This document shows, piece by piece, positions 44,458 through 57,027 of a DNA stretch of 64,000 bases. Position 1 is the first letter of the stretch. Each line of letters begins with the position of its first letter. The position numbers and the translations under genes were made by a program. This stretch comes from Fusarium oxysporum f. sp. lycopersici 4287 (taxonomy: Eukaryota > Ascomycota > Sordariomycetes > Hypocreales > Nectriaceae): assembly GCF_000149955.1 (NCBI RefSeq), contig NC_030990.1, forward strand, positions 2,438,627 to 2,502,626. Reading direction: 5' to 3'. The notes beneath the pieces were generated by a model, which made no database searches, had not been told where the DNA came from, and saw only the letters and a list, made by a program, of their open reading frames with translations.

Positions 44458-45205
44458 GGTGGGCAATCAATGCTCTCTTAACGTCGGAAACCAATCTGCT
44501 CTGACGTTTCCCAGATTCCCGAAGCCGACGGGAGATGCACGAAAGCACCGCGGTGATACGGTCACGTGAGGACACGCCACACGCCAATACACCGCCACGA
44601 AGCCTATCTTCCACTCATAGGTCTGCTTTTCGTCAGCGGCAAGCACAACGGAGGAAGATGCCTGAAGCCGAAGTACACTGGAAACAAAGCATCAGGAAGT
44701 TTGAGGTTGTCCAATAACCTCATAAGGACCTGTTTTGCATCGATGTTTTTTATTGATAAGCGCTTATTGGGGAGCGAACCAAAAGAGCCATTAAAGCCGT
44801 GATCCAGTTCGTCGTTGCCTAGGTACCTATTGTGTCCCATAGGCTCTCTAACAACTAAGTATGGCCGACGGCCCGGAAAAAGATTAGCCCAGTAAGACAT
44901 CTGGAATTTCGTTCATAATTTATAACTGTTATGGGAAGATTTTGAAAGAAGGAGGAATAAGAGCTCTTGTATTATTTTAAGTACCTAAATACGTGTAATT
45001 TGCCCTTCATCTCTTCTTTCGGGAGTTTGCTGGTGTTTCTCTTACTGGGTCGGACAGCAGTGGCCTCCACTATCGATTAGGCGCTGGAGGCTAAGTCAGT
45101 TTCAGTAAGGTAGCTAGCAACTTTCTAACGTCATTTCTCGTTGCGACAGGAACACAACCTCAGAAAGAATAACAACAAATCCAGCAAGCCAACGCATAAC
45201 CCAAG
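44458..45205. promoter_or_regulatory. Shared divergent promoter of NDUFA6 and BUD31
   Basis: This 748-bp interval between two start codons holds AGGTAcct-type words (CTAGGTACCTA near 44819-44829). I see no coding sequence. Confidence 0.5.
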
Positions 45206-45707
45206 ATGCCCGCTATTCGACACTCGTCCAAACGAAAACCCCCGCCTGATGGCTTTGAGGACATTGAGAATGACTTGCTCATCTTCTCCAACAAGATGAA
45301 GGATGCCCAGAACAAGCCGCCGCCATCAGGTCCTAGGCACCAAGCGCAGTGGGAAATCTTCCAGATCTCGCATCAACGCAGCCGATACGTATATGAGTTA
45401 TACTACGAGAAGGAGGCTATTAGCAAGAAGCTGTACGATTGGTTGCTGAAAAACGGCTACGCGGACGCGATGTTGATTGCGAAGTGGAAGAAACAAGGAT
45501 ATGAAAAGGTTAGTGTCCCAACCGCCGTTTGTCTTATGAAGCATACATGCTGACCCTGCCTAGCTATGCTGTCTGCGCTGCATCCAGACAAAGGAGACAA
45601 ATTTCAACAGCACATGCATCTGCCGTGTTCCACGGGCGGAGATTAAGGGTGACGAAGACATTGAGTGTGTCAGCTGCGGTTGCAGAGGCTGCGCATCAAG
45701 CGACTAG
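45206..45707 (+). CDS. bud31: BUD31/G10 (Cwc14), spliceosome protein
   Basis: Component of the Prp19-associated spliceosome (NTC-related/RES neighbourhood) needed for the activated spliceosome. Exons are 45206-45508 and 45564-45707 (148 aa; the human protein is about 144). The G10 N-terminal signature [16 protein letters not shown] is followed by a helical region ([21 protein letters not shown]). The C-terminal half has the zinc-binding cysteine cluster [23 protein letters not shown] and [14 protein letters not shown], all cysteines intact. The intron 45509-45563 (GTTAGT...CCTAG) joins EK to LCC. Confidence 0.97.
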
Positions 45708-45937
45708 ACACGACAAGCGCGAATATGAAGGCGACCTAGATGGAGGAAACACCTGCAAGTTCAAAGGAAGAGACGGCGTTGGGCGTATAAATAATGCATC
45801 AATACGCATCGATAACGATTCGAGGCAAGAGCGATACATATCGACGCGATGAGGTAGAAAATCCTTTCATTGGCCGCATCATGTGTTTACCAAAAGTGTG
45901 CTGATACTCCTACCCAGTCTGAAACTTCATCTTTACT

Positions 45938-46769
45938 TCATCTTTTGGAAAAGCCAGCTCTTCCACGTCCAAACCGGACACTCGGTGGGACAAAGGATAG
46001 TGACGACATGGCACCTGTAAGATCTGCCATCTCTGTGTCCGCTGGCTTGTCCTTTTCCTGCTTGTTTTCCACATTCTTCACCGCTGGTGACTTTGGTGAC
46101 TCTTTTGATTTGTCCTCCGGCTGTGAAGAGACATTCTCGCCCTCCATGAGACTAGCGCGACGTCGAGAGTTCTTGATAGCTTGCGAGTTGGTCGATGACC
46201 GGCGGCGATGATGACTGCCATCATTTAGCAGGGACCGCCTACCGTCAATACCGTCCCTGGTGACGGCGAAGAAGAAGTTCTTTGGATACATGTGCTTGTC
46301 GATAAGATGCATACGCCTCTTCTGATGTGTCATGCACTTACGCTCACATCCCTCGACAAAGCACGAGTACTGGAGCGCAAGGGTCAGTTGCAGACTCGTA
46401 GTGGTCGATGGAAAGCCAGGTTATGGGACTTACAGTATGCTCGCCTTGTTCCCGCTTTACAGTTACTAAAGGGTCGTGGTATTCTTCAATGTGGACGTTG
46501 AGCAGATGTTCGCTTGGGAAGTTCTTGTGGCATTCAAGACACCTGTTAGTATGAGACTTGTTGTAATGGACCTCGTATTCGTCGTAGGATCCGAAGGCCA
46601 GAGGCTCTCTGTGTGGAGGCAAGTTGCATCTCATGGCTATGGTATCCTCTTCGTCGTCGATGGCGAATTCAAGCTGAGTCACTTTTGACACTGGACGTAG
46701 GGACGGTTCCGGGTTTGTCTGTTCAGAATCGGAATCTAACTCTTCTTCGAGCTCTCGTGAGCGCTTCAT
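45938..46769 (-). CDS. C2H2 zinc-finger protein, ZNF511-like
   Basis: Minus-strand exons are 46769-46434 and 46369-45938 (255 aa); intron 46433-46370 has donor GTAAGT. The protein contains a C2H2-type block CLECHKNFPSEHLLNVHIEEYH (residues about 76-97) and a second C-x4-C-x12-H-x4-H finger (CFVEGC...MHLIDKH) followed by MYPKNFFF. This order matches the ZNF511 family of small conserved zinc-finger proteins, whose molecular function is poorly known. The C-terminal third is Ser/Lys-rich and disordered and ends VRFGRGRAGFSKR. A GTAAGT inside the second finger (GAGC|GTAAGTGC) is coding: reading through keeps perfect zinc-ligand spacing. It diverges from the EST1 gene and converges with BUD31. Confidence 0.88.
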
Positions 46770-48289
46770 CCTTTGTTGTGAGCTTGATTGGAAAGGTAGA
46801 ATTACTTGAGAGCAATGTCCAGAGGATGCAAAGCGGTGAGTACAGGGTAGTGAGTCTTTAAGGAGCTGTTATAGATTGTTGAGACGAACTGGCAAAGTGC
46901 CTATACTCTCGCTGGGCGTAGGGCAAGTCAACGTGTCAGGTATATAGGTAAACATGGATGGGTTTCTTATGATGGGACTGCCAGACGTCGTGGTATATCC
47001 TAAAGTTCCTATATTGGAGGTGAGTCGTAGCTCATCCAGTGATATATGGTGGGGTCTACCCTGTCAGGCGCTAAACCAGCTGGTGAACTGGCTGGATGAG
47101 GGGCAGCTTTTGCAGCCCCAGTCATGGATGGATGGATGGACTACTCGGCCCTGACAATCCAGTTGGGAGCCGGTACTGGGAGCACAGGCCTTTCTTGAGT
47201 TTGTAGTAAATTCTATTGAATCATCATGAACACAAGCAGACAAGCTAGACAGGCTAGACTGGCCAACATATTGCCTTGTATACCCAGAAAGTAACATTGA
47301 CATTTATTGATTCCTAATGATAAATGCCTTTGACTATAAGACTTGGAGGTCTCATATTGAGATTTAAGTGCCTAGACTTATGAAGATACTTCGAGCCATG
47401 TACTAAGATATTGATTGGAACAACCTGCGGGACATACTCTCATGTCTGATAATTATGCGTTCACCTTCAAGCTTGAGTTGGGAACGATGTCATACTACTA
47501 AGCTACTAACTAAGCTAGGTATCTAAGGTAGGTATGGATGTATTTCCAGGGTCCAAATGTCCCCCAACGAGTAAAAGGTGAGGTTAGTAGGCACTCGTCG
47601 CAAGGCAATCATGGATCCAATCCGAAGTAAACCCACAGGGCAGTAAGACTCAGCACCACCACTGACTGGGCTTAAAATCTTGTGCCTTGGAAAGACCGCT
47701 GAGCCTGACCTGACCTGACCTGACCTGGCCTGAACCTTACCTTGAGGGGTTCGGTTCATTCAACGTTTCATCACTCTGAGGTGTCACAGTGATACTTTTC
47801 TCCCTTCTCTTTCAACTTACGTTCACCAAAGTTACGCTTGGCTCTACAGCGCAATTAACAATAGACCTGCAGTATCACTCGGGTCGATTATTATTGCGCG
47901 TGTTTACTTTGCCTTGCTTTGCCTTATTTTACTTTGCTGTATACTTTACTTTACCCTTCTCTTCTACTTAACCCGCCCCTCCCTCCATCTCTTCACCAAT
48001 GTGTGTCTTCTTGGCCAACGATTCCATTTTCGCGAACCGAGTCTGGTGCCAGTGCCAAACCTCAATCTCAACCCAACGACCCGATCTGCGAATGAGTTAT
48101 GGACCGAAAGCCTTTCCATGATCCCATACCAGAGAAAGCATGAACGAAACGATTTTCAGTTCGATACCGACGCTCTAGAATTGTGCCGCGACACCTTTCG
48201 TCCTGCTCTTTACCCCTGCGCATCCGTGTTCGCCTGCGTCAACCTCGAGTCCACACAGTTTACGTCCCGATCCTACCGACTCGGCGATC
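46770..48289. promoter_or_regulatory. Divergent promoter region between ZNF511-like and EST1/SMG7-like genes
   Basis: No gene is seen in these 1.5 kb. The AGGTA-rich segment AGCTAGGTATCTAAGGTAGGTA lies at about 47513-47534, and a CCTGA array at 47704-47728. From about 47800 the plus strand is pyrimidine-rich and is probably the EST1 leader. Confidence 0.5.
47704..47728. repeat. CCTGA pentanucleotide array
   Basis: Four perfect CCTGA units plus one CCTGG, followed by CCTGA, ACCTTA and CCTTG variants. It is the same unit as the reverse complement of the array at 6009-6080 and the CCTGA edge of the array at 28369-28520. Confidence 0.85.
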
Positions 48290-51200
48290 ATGGAACCCGA
48301 GACCGCGACGTCGACCGTCCAGGCCGCAAAACCGGAGCATGCGGATCTTTCTGGTAAGGCCAGACAAACGTGGCGGTAAGTTGAATATCCTCACTCACAA
48401 GATACATGTGAAGGAGCCATTGATTCATTGATTTGCCTCGTGTGATCATACCCCGCCAAAAAAAAAAAACCAAAAAACCAAAATAAAAATGAAAACACCA
48501 TGATTTGATCGGCTTGCGCAAACACCACATACTGATTCCTTGCTCATACCCAGTAAACACTCAGGAGCTGACATCTTCTAGCTCGGCAGTCAAACTGCGA
48601 AAGCAACTGACAAAACACATGGAAAAGCTTCCAAAAGATAATAACTCTGGTGTTGACATCTCCCAGTTCGAGGCGATGGATACGGTTCTGGATAAGTGAG
48701 GAAGATCGCATGCGGCTTGCTGCGCTCATGAAGCTAATTCATATAACCCCACAAAATAGATTCCGCCTTGCCTGTGTGCAGACCATCTATCTCGACTTTG
48801 AGTATGCTGTCGCCGAGCGTACCGACCAAACTATGTGGTTGGTGCATACTAGTATCAACAACGAATATCGAAAAGCCCTGGTTCGCCTCCGACACCTGGC
48901 GCAAAATTCGGACAAGCAAAAGACTGACAAGACGGCCAACGAAAAGCGCAATGGCGACAAGGACAAGAACAAGGGAGAGAAACAAACCACTCCAAAGCAG
49001 AAGGGTGACAAGCGCAATGTGGAGCGACGGAAGTTTGGGGACAAGTATCTGGGCTTTCTACATGTTGCTCAGGAGTTCTACAAGGGATATGTCCAGCGCC
49101 TCTCTGCACGATACGACATCCCTGAATTGAAGCGCATTGCTCAAGGCGTCGAGGTGGACGGATCCCCCAGTAGCGATGTCATCAGTCCCGTTCCCGATTC
49201 GATCTATCCACTGGTCATCAATTCATGCCACTTCACTCTCATTTGTCTCGGCGACCTGGCGCGTTATCAGGTTCAGTCAGGCCTGAAGAAATCGAGCTAT
49301 AAGATTGCACTGGCCTATTACAGTCTTGCTCACGATCTGAAACCCGATTCCGGTTTCCCGTTCCACCAGATGGGCATGATAAGCCTCGAGGAAGGCAAAG
49401 ATTTAGATATCCTTTACTACTTTTACCGGAGCATCGCAACTGCCGATCCTCATCCCAACGTGAAGCAGAATCTTGAGTCCAAGTTCAAGAGCTATTTCCA
49501 GCCGGATAAGAATCCGCCTAAGAAGCAAGCACGTGGACCAAGCGATGCATTCGTCACCTGGTTTACTAAGCTTCATGCTTCCTACTATAGGGATGAGACC
49601 ATTGCAGGCAGCAGAGAACTTGAAAGGGAAGTCCTCCATCGGCTTGATATGGCTTCCAAGAACCCTGACTATTCCGAGGTTCTGTTCAGGATGTCCCTGA
49701 TCAACATGTCGAGCTACTTCATCGCCACTCAGAAATATACCGGTAGGTCTGCTAGTCATATAATGCTTATTGTTATTTCTAATACAAAATAGAGGCACAG
49801 ACACAGGCAGCTTCACGTTTTTGTCACCATACTTTGCGCATCAACGCTCAATTCATTCTTGCGTTTTGCTCGGCACTCATCTCTGAGCTCACCAATATTG
49901 TCGGCCGCGAGAACCCTGCTTCCGAGGACCCAGCAACAGCCAAATCATCCCCCGTGATCGAGGCGCTTCTACCTCTGCTTCGTATATACGGCATGTGGCT
50001 GGCTGCACGTCGCCAGGAAATATTCGCGGCTGGTAAAGCTCTTGGCACCGTACTGCCAGATATGATGAAGGCCATTTCAAAGGTCCTCTCATTACTGTGC
50101 AACGAGACATATACCCAGGAAAACCTGGCCTCATGCCCATATCTTCTCGCGGAGGATGTCCAGACCCAAGGTCTGCTTCCCCTTGCCCCGGACCAGGTTC
50201 CGCAAGCTTGCCGATCCTACTTTTCTGAGAGCGGTGGCTTGAAGCCAAGACTGCCATCCCAAGAGAGACGACTTGGCACTTTCCAGGAGACACTGGCAAG
50301 AATCTTGGACATACTGCGATGCGCCTACTTCCTGGCTGAGGACGACTTGTGCCCTCTTGCCGCCCATGTCTCCGAGAAAGGCCTTGCTTTTGAGTACAAG
50401 GAAAAGCCTACCGCGAACGAAGATACTTCCCAGCCGATGTCTATTGTGAGTTCTCCTGTGCGGGAATCTCAGAGCAACACCAGGACCGCAAGTCGACATC
50501 GCACCGTTTCGGACAACCCACAAACAGGGAACCGACTTACGTCCAAGGTGGACACGAGGAGGTCTTTCGTTACATCTATCGAGACACAGCCTCTCCATGA
50601 GCAGTCCGTACCTGACGATGCTGATAACACTGTTATCAACATGCTTGCTCCTTTCCTAAGGCCCCCTACCCCTGAACAGGCACAATCTGGTCCCCGCTCC
50701 ACTGATGAGACATCATACGGAATGCATAGCACAACTGCGAACGAGGTCTTTGGGATGCTTCAGGCTGACCCCAGCCCTACCACAGGCTCCATGCCCTCTG
50801 GCAAGTTTGAACCTCTTCCCTGGGACTGGGTATACACCCCGACACCCCATAAGGGTAGCGATGCCTCGGTCTCATACAAGGATGCTTTCGAAGCTCCCAT
50901 TAGTCCCAACTTTTCTACAAGGAAAACGTCACGAACCATCAGCGCATTTGAGGACCCTTTCACCAATTCTACTCCTCAGCTACCAACCATGCCGACTCCC
51001 CGAGCTGGTAGTGGCATGATGGCCAGCCCTCGTGTTAGCTCAGCTGCCGAAGAGGCCCATCGCAACAACTTGCTTCAAACTTTCGGTAGCTCTAGCGCCC
51101 CTCGTACTTCGTTGTCCAGCCAATGGGGCCAAAATCACAACCGCACGTCCATCGAGACAGCACCTCAATCCTATGGTCATCACCAAGCCCCGAACGGCTA

Positions 51201-51441
51201 CGCTACGTCTTCCTCTTTGTCTGCGTTCTCACACCCAAGCAGTTTGTATCAAGGCACACCTGCTAATGGGGCTACTTTCGGCATGCCGACTGGAGTTGGC
51301 TATATGGACACGAGCCGCTACGATCGCAATCACATCCAGGATCCTGCATCATCCTCGTCAGGCCGACGTTTCCAGATGGATGAAACGACATCCAGTTATG
51401 ATGCTGCCATCCTGCAGGCTGCCTTTTATGGCAATAAGTAG
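48290..51441 (+). CDS. EST1/SMG7-family protein (telomerase / nonsense-mediated decay)
   Basis: Protein with the Est1 tetratricopeptide N-domain and the adjoining Est1 DNA/RNA-binding domain. Exons are 48290-48375, 48582-48695, 48760-49742 and 49793-51441 (943 aa). The start MEPETATSTVQ runs through ARQTWRSAVKLRKQLTKHME once intron 1 (48376-48581, 206 nt, carrying an A-rich tract) is removed at TTCTAG. The 14-3-3-like/TPR part is visible in FRLACVQTIYLDFEYAVAE (from residue 67), CHFTLICLGDLARYQ (about 223) and IALAYYSLAHDLKPDSGFPFHQ (about 249). The second half is Ser/Pro/Thr-rich and disordered, with a Ser/Asn/Gly tail. No PIN nuclease domain is present, so it resembles SMG7/EST1 rather than SMG6. 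A telomere or mRNA-decay role is inferred from the family. Confidence 0.9.
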
Positions 51442-52073
51442 AAGCGTAGGTTGTTCTTTTGTGCTTTAGTACACCGCCGTGGAAATTGGGATATTCCAAT
51501 CTGCCCAGTTTTTCGTCGACTCTTGCGCTTTCAAAAACGCCTCGTTCCTGGTCTAGACCACTCGGGACGGAACATGATTGATTGCATAGCCGACGATTCG
51601 CTATAAAGCACCTGCACATGTCTCAGCATGGAGTACTGGTCTTTTGGAATCGGTCAGCTTTTGAAGATGTTGACGGCATAATGGATCAGTTTTACAGGTG
51701 CAGTACGCTGGCCTACCTCAGCTGCTCCATGTCTTCGGATTTCGTGCGACAGCTGATGAGTTTGCTCGCCAACCGGGTCAAGCTTAGTCGGTATTCATCC
51801 AGTCTGATGGTATAGACACCATTCGTCGGTGCAAGATCTTGGGTTTTAAAGCAAGAAGTCATTCATTTTATATTCACTCAGATAATATGCTTGCCAAATA
51901 CTCGATATCGTGGAGGATACCATGCCGCTCAATGCGCTTGGGAGCCCTCAGTTTGGGGTATATTCTCCCTTTGGATGCAAACGCCGTTGTTGAAACCGTT
52001 TCCCTTTTCCCCAGCAACGCCGAACCACATTCAATTATCCAAGAAGGATGTGCAAGATGAGTTGTTAATAGAT
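51442..52073. other. Convergent spacer between EST1/SMG7-like and adenosine kinase genes
   Basis: I see no coding sequence. This should contain both 3' UTRs. Confidence 0.55.
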
Positions 52074-53461
52074 TTAAGCAGCCTGGTAGGTTTGCTTGGG
52101 GAAGGGGTATCTGCACGAGAGTTAGTTGAAGTTTGTTATCATGTTACTGGGATTGGTGCCCTAGTCAAGGAGCTATGCTGTTGATAGGAAAGATAGGTAG
52201 AGGAATGAAGCAGTAACTCTTGGGAACACAACTTGGCAAGAATGGTGCATGCGGGTGAACTTACGAAGGTCCAAGCTCCTGGATGCTCAAACGAGCGAGC
52301 CACTGGCCCATGTCAATGCTGGTTTCGAGGGGCTTGTTCTGGAGGATACCAGCCAGGAGACCACCAGCAAAGGCGTCACCAGCACCGTTGGTGTCGTTGA
52401 TCTTCTCCTTCTCGATAGCGTGAACGGGGAACTCCTTAATATCGTCCTCACCCTGGATAGCAACCAGAGTAGGGTCGGTACCCTGAGTGACAATGGCAAT
52501 TCGCTTTCTCTTGGTATTCTCCTTGGGAAGGTTGGCGAGGTGCTTGACAACATCCCTGGGCTCCTTGCTAGGGAGGCCGTGGGACTCGGCGTAGGCGGCG
52601 GCCTCGGTCTCGTTGCCGATGATGTAGTCCCAGTAAGGGGCGCTGGCATCGACAACCTCCTTGAAGAATTGAGGGATGAAAGGAGCAGACAGGGAGAGAA
52701 CAAAAGGCTTGTTGTGCTCAGCAGCCTGCTTAGCGAGCTCCATAATGGCAGGAGGGCAGACTAACATGGGTTAGCATTATCATAGTGTTTGTGATGTTTG
52801 TGACCGGGCTCGTACCAGTGAAGTGGAAACCACCGACGTAGTAGACCTCAGCGTTCTCAACGAGCTTCCAGATCTCAGGCTTCTTTAAGTGATCGAGGTC
52901 GTAGTGGTTAGCAGCGCCAAGATCTGTGCACAGGCTTCGGTTGTGGCCGGTGATGATAGCACCACATCGGCCAGTCTTCTCCTTGGGGTCGACACGGTAT
53001 TCAACACGGAGACCAGCGGCCTTGACAGCATCGTGAAGGATAGCAGCATACTTGTCATCACCAGCGCCACCAAGGTAGACGACACTGTTAGGAGGGAGGA
53101 TGTACTGAGCACCTCGAGCACTGTTTTGTGCAGCGCCTCCAGCAATCAGCTTGGCATCGTAGTTGTTTAGGAGGTCTTCGTAGAGAGGGAGATGCTTCTC
53201 CTCTGCGAGGATGGCGTCGTTAGGCTTGAGACCATACTTGTCAAGAAGGGCCTGGTCACCCTTGGCCTGGATGTCTGTATAGAACAAAAAGCGCCTGTCA
53301 GAAAATGTTCAAAATGGAGCAAATCGAGGTAAGCGGGTAAAGTATCTGATTGCAATGGAGGGGCATTGAGAGTTATTTCTCCTGCAAGTGCAATTGAAAA
53401 GCAACTCACCGAGGAGAGGGTTCTCGAGACAGAGAAGAGAGTATTCCTTAACGGCAGACAT
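52074..53461 (-). CDS. ado1: Adenosine kinase
   Basis: Phosphorylates adenosine to AMP with ATP; in fungi it also clears adenosine made by the S-adenosylmethionine cycle. Minus-strand exons are 53461-53410, 53274-52816, 52760-52265 and 52110-52074 (347 aa, the usual length). The PfkB signatures are intact: GGAAQNSARGAQY near residue 63, GRCGAIITGHNRSLCTDLGAANHY, and the catalytic DTNGAGDAFAGG whose aspartate is the base. The C-terminus is SIQELGPSYPFPKQTYQAA, joined across a 154-nt intron (52264-52111). Other introns are 53409-53275 and 52815-52761. It lies head-to-tail with RPL2, both on the minus strand. Confidence 0.97.
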
Positions 53462-54357
53462 GGTGCTTAAATGTCTTGCTTGGAAAGAGAAACGATGTGA
53501 TATAGATGAGGATAAAAAAGTAGATGAAGCTTCGGAGGGGAAGAGTTTGAGGTGAATAGAGGGGTCAAACGTCTTGGTCTTGGTGGGGTAAAAACGTGGG
53601 GCGTGGTCTTTCGGCAACCGAAAAGGAGCGAAGCTGGAGAAGTTGCGAGTACATGTGCGGCAGCAGCTGGGAAGGAGGGAAGGAAGTTCAAGTCGGAGAG
53701 TCGAAGAAGATGGTCTCGCCAACATTTTTATGTTGATTACGTGCCCGAATAGTAGCTTCGAGGCCGACAGGTTTAAATGATGAGAGTTTCTATGGTCAAA
53801 GTTACAAGTTTATGATCGACGGACGACCAGAGCTCTCTGCTTAATATAAATGAATTCAATCAGCCATCATACGATCCAGATCTGGTTACCGCATCACAAT
53901 CCGCATCATGATCCGGTGACCTCGCCGATACCTTGATTACCAAAAGAACCCCATGCGATAATCATCAATTAACCCCCTTACTAGGTAATTCAGAAGAATT
54001 GTTCTTCTAAAGGCTACAAAGCATTCCGATGAGCAATCTAATTGATGACAAGAAGCTGAGCATATATCACTAGCATAATAAAAAAGCGTGGTGTGCGTGA
54101 TTGGACACAATCGCTGAATGGACATTATTTTAACCAAGCATGCTTCTTCTCTCATGGAAGCCTTTTTTTGGTATTCGTGGTATCTCACTTCTTCGCTCAC
54201 ATCTTTCACAGAGAAACGGCCTTCAGAATTTTTTTGCGCCAAATGCCATAGTACTTGCCCTCGGAGCTACCAGCCATCTGCTCTCGGCAGTACCTTCAAT
54301 AGATGCAAGCAAGCCAGTAAACACCATCCCAATGAGACCATGAACCCAGCCACCACT
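53462..54357. promoter_or_regulatory. Promoter of adenosine kinase and 3' flank of RPL2
   Basis: No gene is seen. On the minus strand the 250 bp before the adenosine kinase start are pyrimidine-rich, as in other fungal promoters and leaders in this window. Confidence 0.5.
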
Positions 54358-55407
54358 TTACTCCTTTGTCTTCTGGGTACCACGGAGGAGACCCGTCCTT
54401 CTGGCGGCAATAAGACCGGCCTTTTGACCCTGGGCGGCGTATCGGGAGATGGTAGAAGCCTTACCAATATGTTGATGGTTACCCTGTGTTCATTGTCAGC
54501 TCTTCTGTCTCCATCACATAAATTCTGAGAATACGTACACCACCGTGAGGATGGTCGACGGGGTTCATGGCAACACCACGAGTCTTGGGCCAGCTGTTGC
54601 GCTTGACAGCGAACTTGTGCTTGGCACGAGAAGCCTCTGCGAGACGTGTCAGTAATCCAATGCCTCATTTCGTTATCCTCCGAGAAAACATACTGAGGAG
54701 AGGCTTGTCAGTTCGGCCACCGCCAGCGACGATACCGATCATTCCTCGGGAGCCGGAGTGAACGACCTTCTTGGCACCGGAGGGAAGCTTGATGCGGGTC
54801 TTGCCCTCATCAGGGTTGTGGCCGACAATGGTGATGTAGTTGCCGGAAGTGCGGCCGAGAGTGCCACGGTCACCGATCTTCTCCTCGACGTTGGAGACGA
54901 CGGTACCCTCAGGCATCTCACCGAGGGGAAGGACGTTGCCAACGGTGAGAGCAGCCTTCTTTCCAGCGTAGATGAACTGGCCAGTGTACATGCCCTCGTT
55001 GGCGATGAAGGTCTCGGTGACCTGCTTGAATCGGTAGGGGTGGCGGAAGACGACCTTGGCGAGAGGGGCACCACGACCTGCGCAGACAATCATCGTTAGT
55101 TGTCGTTCCTCCATCATTGCATTTGTACACAATTGTGCAATTTCCGTCAAAAAAAAATTCTCGGGAAGCTCATCGTTCGGGAAACTTGCCAGCATCGTGG
55201 ACGATCTCTCGGACTACACCTCGAAGGTAGCCATGGCGCTCGGCATAGTCGAGGTTGCGGAACTTAGCAGGAGCCTTGTTCAGGCGCGTGTTGGCCGCTA
55301 ATAGGCGTCAGTATTTTGATGTTTTTCGATATCGTGGAGAGGCTCGTTCGGTACTGACTGAAGATGGATCCACGACCCTTACGCTGGTTGCGAATAACTC
55401 TACCCAT
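54358..55407 (-). CDS. rpl2: 60S ribosomal protein L2 (uL2, L8 in animals)
   Basis: Large-subunit protein uL2, which holds the peptidyl-transferase centre region and the inter-subunit bridge. Minus-strand exons are 55407-55359, 55297-55190, 55077-54694, 54636-54539 and 54483-54358 (254 aa, identical in length to yeast Rpl2). The start [16 protein letters not shown] sits in a near-ideal GCCGCCATGGG context. [36 protein letters not shown] and the universally conserved [14 protein letters not shown] (with the key histidine) are intact. Intron 2 (55189-55078) begins GCAAGT rather than GT: only GCTG|GC...CAG|GTCGTGG keeps HDAGRGAPL. The other introns (55358-55298, 54693-54637, 54538-54484) are GT-AG. 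Four introns in a ribosomal gene is normal for filamentous fungi. Confidence 0.98.
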
Positions 55408-57027
55408 GGCGGCTCTTCTTCACGGTGTGAAAAGGAAAGGGTAGTCTGTGAAGCTGCGGGTTAGTATGAAAGATCGTGGGCGAGGAAGAAAGGAAGGGGA
55501 GGGGATATTTACCTGGCGATGGCCGCTTGGTGTGTTGTTAGAAACGCTCGCGCTACTAATTTTGTGCGTCGTTCTTTCTCAGTTTACGGTGGATCCAGTC
55601 ACGTGGTAGGGCTCGATCGCTCTTTCCAATTTTCAGTTCCAATTCGAATGTGGGGTCTCCCTGGTCAATACCTAAGGTAGAACGGGCAGGGATACCTCAG
55701 TGTACCTAGGTACTTAGATCCCATAAATTATCCAGTCTCTGTCATTGGATGTTAGCGCGACGCGTGCTTAACCAATCGACCTTTCGCCTCTCGACATCGC
55801 TCAAACTGAGCTGAGGTCATCACCAGCGATCATCACCACGACAGCGCAATCATGATCTGGTGCATGCTTGATTCTCAGCAATATCTCGTCTGCTCAAGAG
55901 TGCTAGATTACACCACGTCGCTTTCACCACATATGCTGTTCGTCGGTATCGTTGATGCCGTTCTGAATGGCCTGTTATCAATCTTGCGTTTCCTGCTGTT
56001 TGCGTATATACCACGCGTGGGCTTTTATGTTGCGTTGCGGGATGCTAAGCGGGGCGATACACTTTGATGTTGAGGTGATTGAAGTCGACCAAGCGGTTGA
56101 TCCATGATGAGCGACAAGGGGAGGACGGGGCGTTCAAAGTGGAATATTCCTAGGTGGATGCCCTCTGTGTTACGTCTTTGGACTTCGCGACAACTTCTGC
56201 GATATGTTTCTAGTGGGACATGTTCATTCTTGGCCCGTTCTGACGGATAGCTCTTCGTCTTTGAGACAGACCTTGAGTGTGGCGGGAAATTGCGCTATCT
56301 AATGCTACATGGCGGTAAGAGCACACGATGCCGATTCTCAATATTTGGTTTTCACACTCACGACTATGCGACTCATTCTTCGGATATGGCTCCGGCGACC
56401 CGTACCAGAAAAGTTTTTGGCAATGCGGCAACTGGCACTGCTCGAGGAGAAAGAACATCGGGGGTTGATTGGGTGCCGAAGTTCGGCCAGGGTGTTTATT
56501 TGAAGATCATACGGCCAAACTTGGCCAAGATGACGAAGAAGTGAAGACGCTCCAGTTCGTCTTGGCCCAACGCGAGAGTCAATCTACTTATGCGGAAACT
56601 AAACCGCAGAGGGAAGGGATGAGAGTTGTGTACTGGTGGTATACTACCAAACACCACATTTGTTGGAATAATCTCATCATGACATTGAAACAGAGATCTT
56701 GGTCCAGATCGTGCCCCAGAAGCTCCGTATGGGGAGGGCGCAAGAGGCGGTCGCTGTCACAAGGGTGCAACAGCCTGGTTGCAGAGAGCTCTCGGCTGGG
56801 GGAACAACAAAGGATGTTTTTTACATTGTTTCTATTGTGAGCTTGATTGTTTAGATAGTCAATTGATATTTGCCTAGCCTATCAGGATTCACCAGCCTAA
56901 TCTGCGGCTCTTCAACCAGGCTAGTGTGTGCTTGTTCTGTGTCAGAGCCCAAGTTACGTCGTTCCTCCTTCTCCCCACACTCATCTCCATCTCCATGTCA
57001 ACCTCACATCAACAAACCACACAAAAA
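55408..57027. promoter_or_regulatory. Divergent promoter region between RPL2 and the WHIM-domain gene
   Basis: No convincing gene in 1.6 kb. AGGTA words cluster at 55667-55712 (TACCTAAGGTA and TACCTAGGTA). Open frames at 55852-56067 and 56469-56840 have no recognised features and are not called. Confidence 0.5.

Noticed and set aside
46320..46370. A second intron in the ZNF511-like gene at GAGC|GTAAGTGC
   Set aside because: Reading through keeps the exact C-x4-C-x12-H-x4-H spacing, while splicing would destroy the zinc finger.
48376..48582. Alternative acceptor at ACCCAG (48553) in EST1/SMG7 intron 1
   Set aside because: It gives an in-frame stop within nine codons when joined to the MEPETATSTVQ exon. 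The TTCTAG acceptor keeps a helix-like WRSAVKLRKQL junction.
55852..56067. A 71-codon plus-strand frame between RPL2 and WHIM gene
   Set aside because: Contains some hydrophobic stretches but no recognised family, and lies in a promoter region.
56469..56840. A 123-codon plus-strand frame
   Set aside because: Basic and Gln/Arg-rich, no homology, overlaps other frames of similar length, near the WHIM leader.
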